Assembly (NCBI GenBank): GCA_035713725.1
Contig: DASTMZ010000007.1
Location: 1-19,869, forward strand
Source: DASQPR01 sp035713725
Lineage (GTDB): Bacteria > Actinomycetota > Actinomycetes > Mycobacteriales > Micromonosporaceae
DNA length: 19,869 nt
Reading direction: 5' to 3'
Position numbers and translations under genes: made by a program. The notes beneath the pieces were generated by a model. It ran no database searches. It saw only the letters and a list, made by a program, of their open reading frames with translations, and was not told where the DNA came from. Shown here piece after piece: positions 16,728-19,869 of the stretch. Every line of letters starts with the position of its first letter. Within the stretch, counting starts at the first letter, position 1.

Positions 16728-19253
16728 TCAGGACGCGGCGCGGAGCCGGCGGACCTCGCCAGTCGCGGTAGGTTCGGCGTCCGTCTGCGCGGCGAGCCAG
16801 GCTTCCAATCGGTCGTACGGCAACGGCCGGCTGAACAGGAAGCCCTGTCCTACGTCGCATCCCATGTCGGCCAGCAGGCTCAGGGTGCGCTCGCTTTCCA
16901 CGCCCTCGGCCACCACGCGCAACTCGAAGTGTCGGGCGAGGTCGACGATCGCTCGTACGATGGCGAGCTCGCCCGGATCCGTCGCCATGCCCTGCACGAA
17001 CGACCGATCGATCTTCACCTCGTCGACCGGCAGCCGGCGCAGGTACGGCAACGACGAGTACCCACTGCCGAAGTCGTCCACCGCAAGGCGTACCCCGATC
17101 GCGTCGAGTCGCCGGAGGATAGGCAGTTGACGATCGGTGTCGCCGACCGGACTGTCCTCCTTGATCTCGAGCGTCAGCAGATCGGGATCGATGCCGTATT
17201 CGTCGAGCAACGCCGCGACCTGATCCGGGAAGTCCGCGTCGACGAGGGACTTGGTCGACAGGTTCACCGAGACCGGCATGGTCCGGCCGGTCTGCGCCCA
17301 CTCCTTCGCCCGGCGCAACGCCTCGCGCAGCACGAATTCGGTGAGCCGGCCGAGCTGGCCGGTGTGCTCGGCGATCGCGACGAACTCCTCCGGCGCGACC
17401 GGGCCGTGCAGCGGGTGCTCCCACCGTGCGAGGCATTCGACGCCGACAAGCTGGCGGTTGTGCAGCGACACCTTCGGCTGGTAGTAGAGGTCGAGGTCGC
17501 CATGGTCAAGCGCACGCCGTAGGTCGCTCGCAAGGCCGACACGGCGCACCGGCGTCGACTCCAGGCTCGGATCGAACACCTGCAGCGGCGGTGTCTGCCC
17601 CTTGGCGGCGCGGCTGGCCACGTCGGCCTGCTGCAACAGCGACTCGGGATCTGAGCCGTGGTCCGGGTGCACCGAGATGCCGACCGCGCTGTCGATGTCG
17701 ATGCGCAGCGAGCCGACCTCCATCGGCCGGCGCAGCGCATCTCGCAGTGTCGCGGCCAGCGCTTGTGCCGCGTCGACGGTCTCCATGCGCAATGTGGCCG
17801 CGAACTTGTCGCCGCCGACCCGACCGACGTGCGCCGCCGACGGGCTGAGCTCCCGCAGACGCGTGGCGAACTCGACGAGCACCTTGTCGCCGGCGGCGTG
17901 GCCGAGCGACTCGTTGATGTCGCTGAGACCGTCGATGTCGAACACCAGCACGGCGACGACATCACCGGTCGCGGTGATTTTCACTGCGTGATCGAGCGCG
18001 CTGAGCATGCGACGGCGGTTCGGCAGTCCGGTGAGCGAGTCGTGGTTCGCATCGAAGCGGAGGCGATCGACCAGCCGGGAGTTCTCCACGGTCACCGAGG
18101 TCTGCGCCGCGACCGTCTCCAACAACTTGATGTCGCTGTCGGTGAACGTCAACGTCCGCATGAGGTGGCCGGCCACTTCCAGCGTGCCGATCACGGTGCC
18201 ACCGGATCGCAGCGGCGCCACGATCACGTCCTTCGGTCCAGCCTCACGGAGCGCGTCGCGCAGTGTTGCATCGCCGGTCCGACTCGAGAGCGCGACCGTC
18301 TTGCCGGACGCGACAGCACGTTCCCGGACCGCCCTCGGCGTCGGCGACAGGTCGAGAAGGCCTCGATCGTCGGCGCGTGCCGATAGCAGGGACTCGGGGT
18401 ATCTGCCCTGCGGCGCGAGCCACAGCGTGGCGAATTCAGCGTGCAAGAGCGTTCGTACCCGGGTGAGCAGTACGTCGGCAAGCGTCCCGTCGTACGTGTG
18501 CTCGGCGACCGCGTTGGTCAGCTCGTACAGTTCGGCAAGATTCTTGTGTTGCCGGAGGAACTGCGAGTAGGCCCGGTATACGGCCGCGACGACCACCCCG
18601 AGCACGACAAGCAGGACCAGCGCCCATCGACTCTGGTTGAGCATGATGAGGACGACGACGCCGACCGTGGAGTTGACCAAGCAAGCGACGATGCTTGACA
18701 CGGCGCCGAGCAGCAGGTCCGGCCCGGGGATCCGGCCCTGCACCAGCGTGATGACGCCGAGCACGGCCATGAGCGTGACGAGCACGTCGGCGGTCACCGC
18801 GATGATCAGCACCAGCCACGAACGGGGTGTGACCTCGGCCGGCAGGCCGAGCCTCGCGACGATCAGACATGCGACAGCGGTGCCGGCCCCGATGTTGGCC
18901 AGGTTGAAGATCTGTTTGACGAGGTCACCGCGCCGGATGACGGTGAAGACCGCGGCCGCGAGCAAGCGCACAACGAACACGCTCAGCGGCGACATGTATT
19001 GCAGCGCCAGCAATAGCGGCACTTCGGTGACCGACATCAGCACGGCGTGCCGGCGCACCTCGAACTGGATCTGAGTCGCCTCCGCGGCGACGAACACCAC
19101 GAAAAACACTGCGAATGCCGGCAGCGACGACAGACCTTTGTGGTCGATGTGCGCGGCCTCGGCAATGCAGACGATTGCGAGAACAGCAAGCGGAACGGTG
19201 ACGAACCAAGCTAGCTGAGGCGACCGTTGGGTCCTCGAGGAAGCGCTAGCCAC
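16728..19253 (-). CDS. Membrane GAF-GGDEF-EAL protein, probable c-di-GMP phosphodiesterase
   Basis: The 841-residue protein probably hydrolyses cyclic di-GMP at the membrane. Residues 14-228 form about seven to eight hydrophobic segments (a membrane sensor region not assigned to a named MASE family). Residues 236-395 look like a GAF domain, 402-560 are GGDEF and 575-820 are EAL. The GGDEF signature is degenerate: GGDKF at 480-484, where Lys483 replaces the essential Glu, so cyclase activity is unlikely. The EAL domain looks complete: ECL at 606-608 keeps the metal-binding Glu, with Asn664, Glu696, DDFGSGYSS (726-734), Lys747 in VKIDRSF, EGVE (783-786) and QGFLFSRPL. The start is GTG at 19253 with no strong ribosome site. 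It lies 39 bases after the repeat peptide gene, so co-transcription is likely. Confidence 0.93.
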   Translation of the reverse strand: MASASSRTQRSPQLAWFVTVPLAVLAIVCIAEAAHIDHKGLSSLPAFAVFFVVFVAAEATQIQFEVRRHAVLMSVTEVPLLLALQYMSPLSVFVVRLLAAAVFTVIRRGDLVKQIFNLANIGAGTAVACLIVARLGLPAEVTPRSWLVLIIAVTADVLVTLMAVLGVITLVQGRIPGPDLLLGAVSSIVACLVNSTVGVVVLIMLNQSRWALVLLVVLGVVVAAVYRAYSQFLRQHKNLAELYELTNAVAEHTYDGTLADVLLTRVRTLLHAEFATLWLAPQGRYPESLLSARADDRGLLDLSPTPRAVRERAVASGKTVALSSRTGDATLRDALREAGPKDVIVAPLRSGGTVIGTLEVAGHLMRTLTFTDSDIKLLETVAAQTSVTVENSRLVDRLRFDANHDSLTGLPNRRRMLSALDHAVKITATGDVVAVLVFDIDGLSDINESLGHAAGDKVLVEFATRLRELSPSAAHVGRVGGDKFAATLRMETVDAAQALAATLRDALRRPMEVGSLRIDIDSAVGISVHPDHGSDPESLLQQADVASRAAKGQTPPLQVFDPSLESTPVRRVGLASDLRRALDHGDLDLYYQPKVSLHNRQLVGVECLARWEHPLHGPVAPEEFVAIAEHTGQLGRLTEFVLREALRRAKEWAQTGRTMPVSVNLSTKSLVDADFPDQVAALLDEYGIDPDLLTLEIKEDSPVGDTDRQLPILRRLDAIGVRLAVDDFGSGYSSLPYLRRLPVDEVKIDRSFVQGMATDPGELAIVRAIVDLARHFELRVVAEGVESERTLSLLADMGCDVGQGFLFSRPLPYDRLEAWLAAQTDAEPTATGEVRRLRAAS

Positions 19254-19292
19254 GCGTTACCCGCCCATCTGCCATCGCGGGCACCGCGGGCC

Positions 19293-19523
19293 TTACCCCC
19301 AGGTGACGTCCTGCGGTGCGACACCGCCCCATGTCACGTCCGCGGGGTGAACGCCGCCCCAGGTGACGTCGGTCGGGTGCACTCCACCCCAGGTGACGTC
19401 CGCGCGAACTACGGAATGAGATGTGGCTGCCTCGGCTGGGCCGGCGGTCAGGGCAAGAACACCGACCGCAGTCGCGACCGCAACCGCCACGCGCCGCACG
19501 CGGTGCGAAGGACGTTCGTGCAT
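19293..19523 (-). CDS. Small secreted peptide with tandem DVTWGGVHP repeats
   Basis: I do not recognise this family. The 76-residue product has an arginine-rich start, a hydrophobic core (VAVAVATAVGVLALTAG) and an AEA site predicting signal peptidase I cleavage after residue 32. The mature part is about 44 residues and consists almost only of a 10-residue repeat (x-DVTWGGV-H/A-P) present three times, plus a partial fourth copy ending DVTWG at the C-terminus, with four tryptophans. The ATG at 19523 has GAGGAG six bases upstream. Synonymous differences between repeat copies (GTC/GTG, ACC/ACA) argue for a translated, selected peptide. It precedes the GAF-GGDEF-EAL gene by 39 bases. A cell-surface or matrix role, or a repeat-containing precursor peptide, are guesses; no modification enzyme is nearby. 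Confidence 0.8.
   Translation of the reverse strand: MHERPSHRVRRVAVAVATAVGVLALTAGPAEAATSHSVVRADVTWGGVHPTDVTWGGVHPADVTWGGVAPQDVTWG
19297..19400. repeat. 30-bp tandem repeat coding for DVTWGG units
   Basis: The plus-strand 14-mer CCCCAGGTGACGTC occurs at 19297, 19357 and 19387, and as CCCCATGTCACGTC at 19327. The period is exactly 30 bases, i.e. ten codons. The variant copy encodes the same residues. Confidence 0.9.
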
Positions 19524-19869
19524 TGTCGACTCCTCGGTACGGGGGGCAACGATGAATTACGAACGATGCTCGCACAATTACCTGCTCACGAGAATGGCGA
19601 TTCGGGTGTCTGTGCGACCTACACACGTTTGGACATTCTGGATCAGACCGAACGGATGACTCGCAACATCCTCCGCTCGGCCTTGTCATCTGTGGGATTG
19701 CGCGCTCCATTCTCTACGCGTGTCGGCACCCACAGATTGCGCGGACAATTTGGCACCTTACGATTACTGTGCGTGGCGCGCAATGCCAAAGCGGACCGAC
19801 CGGGTCGACGCTTGGACAGACAACTGGCATCCGATCGGATAGTTCCTGGTCAACAGCCATTTCGTTGGG
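19524..19869. other. Upstream region of the repeat-peptide operon
   Basis: This stretch of 346 bases has no supported gene and a lower GC content than the rest. Three copies of ATTGCGCG lie about 40 bases apart: 19697-19704 and 19736-19743 on plus, and 19777-19784 on minus. TCTGTGGG (19689-19696) and CCCACAGA (19729-19736) form an 8-base inverted repeat. No clear -35/-10 pair could be assigned, although AT-rich GTAATT motifs occur at about 19553-19585 on the minus strand. Confidence 0.5.

Noticed and set aside
19297..19400. Tandem 30-bp repeat considered as a CRISPR or non-coding repeat array
   Set aside because: There are no distinct spacers, the period is ten codons, and differences are synonymous in the peptide frame.
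19549..19659. Plus-strand frame of about 36 codons starting at an ATG near 19551
   Set aside because: It has no good ribosome site and no recognisable product, and the stretch looks like a promoter region.

Overview
The window comes from a high-GC actinobacterium. The evidence is the gene order (tRNA-Thr, tRNA-Met, rpmG, hadA, hadB, tRNA-Trp, secE, nusG, rplK, rplA, rplJ, rplL, rpoB, rpoC, then rpsL, rpsG), the RpoB and RpoC sequences (actinobacterial type), GTG/TTG starts, and tRNA genes without an encoded CCA. The genus cannot be fixed from this sequence alone. Every supported gene lies on the minus strand, so transcription runs from high to low coordinates. The long plus-strand open frames are antisense shadows caused by GC-rich codons.

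In transcription order, the window opens (19869 to 16728) with a lower-GC upstream region. It is followed by a small secreted peptide made of a 10-residue DVTWGGVHP-type repeat, then a membrane GAF-GGDEF-EAL protein with a degenerate GGDKF site and an apparently complete EAL site. Next come tRNA-Thr(GGT), tRNA-Met(CAT), rpmG (L33, 55 aa), and the overlapping hadA/hadB pair, which are hot-dog-fold 3-hydroxyacyl-ACP dehydratase subunits. tRNA-Trp(CCA) precedes secE, which carries an extreme acidic N-terminal stretch, and nusG.

The ribosomal/RNA polymerase block follows: rplK-rplA, a strong hairpin, a promoter and leader with an intrinsic-terminator-like attenuator, rplJ-rplL, another terminator, a rpoB promoter, and rpoB-rpoC. 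The rpoB-rpoC spacer is unusually long (211 nt) and holds an 18-bp perfect inverted repeat. After rpoC there is a strong terminator and two small hydrophobic proteins: one DUF4190-like with a proline-rich N-terminus, the other probably related. The window ends with a promoter, a long structured leader, rpsL and rpsG.

Most of the window is conserved housekeeping. The parts most worth a second look are the DVTWGG repeat peptide beside a c-di-GMP protein, the rpoB-rpoC hairpin, the acidic SecE extension, and several leader structures around the ribosomal protein genes. I see no phage, IS element, CRISPR array or new defence system.
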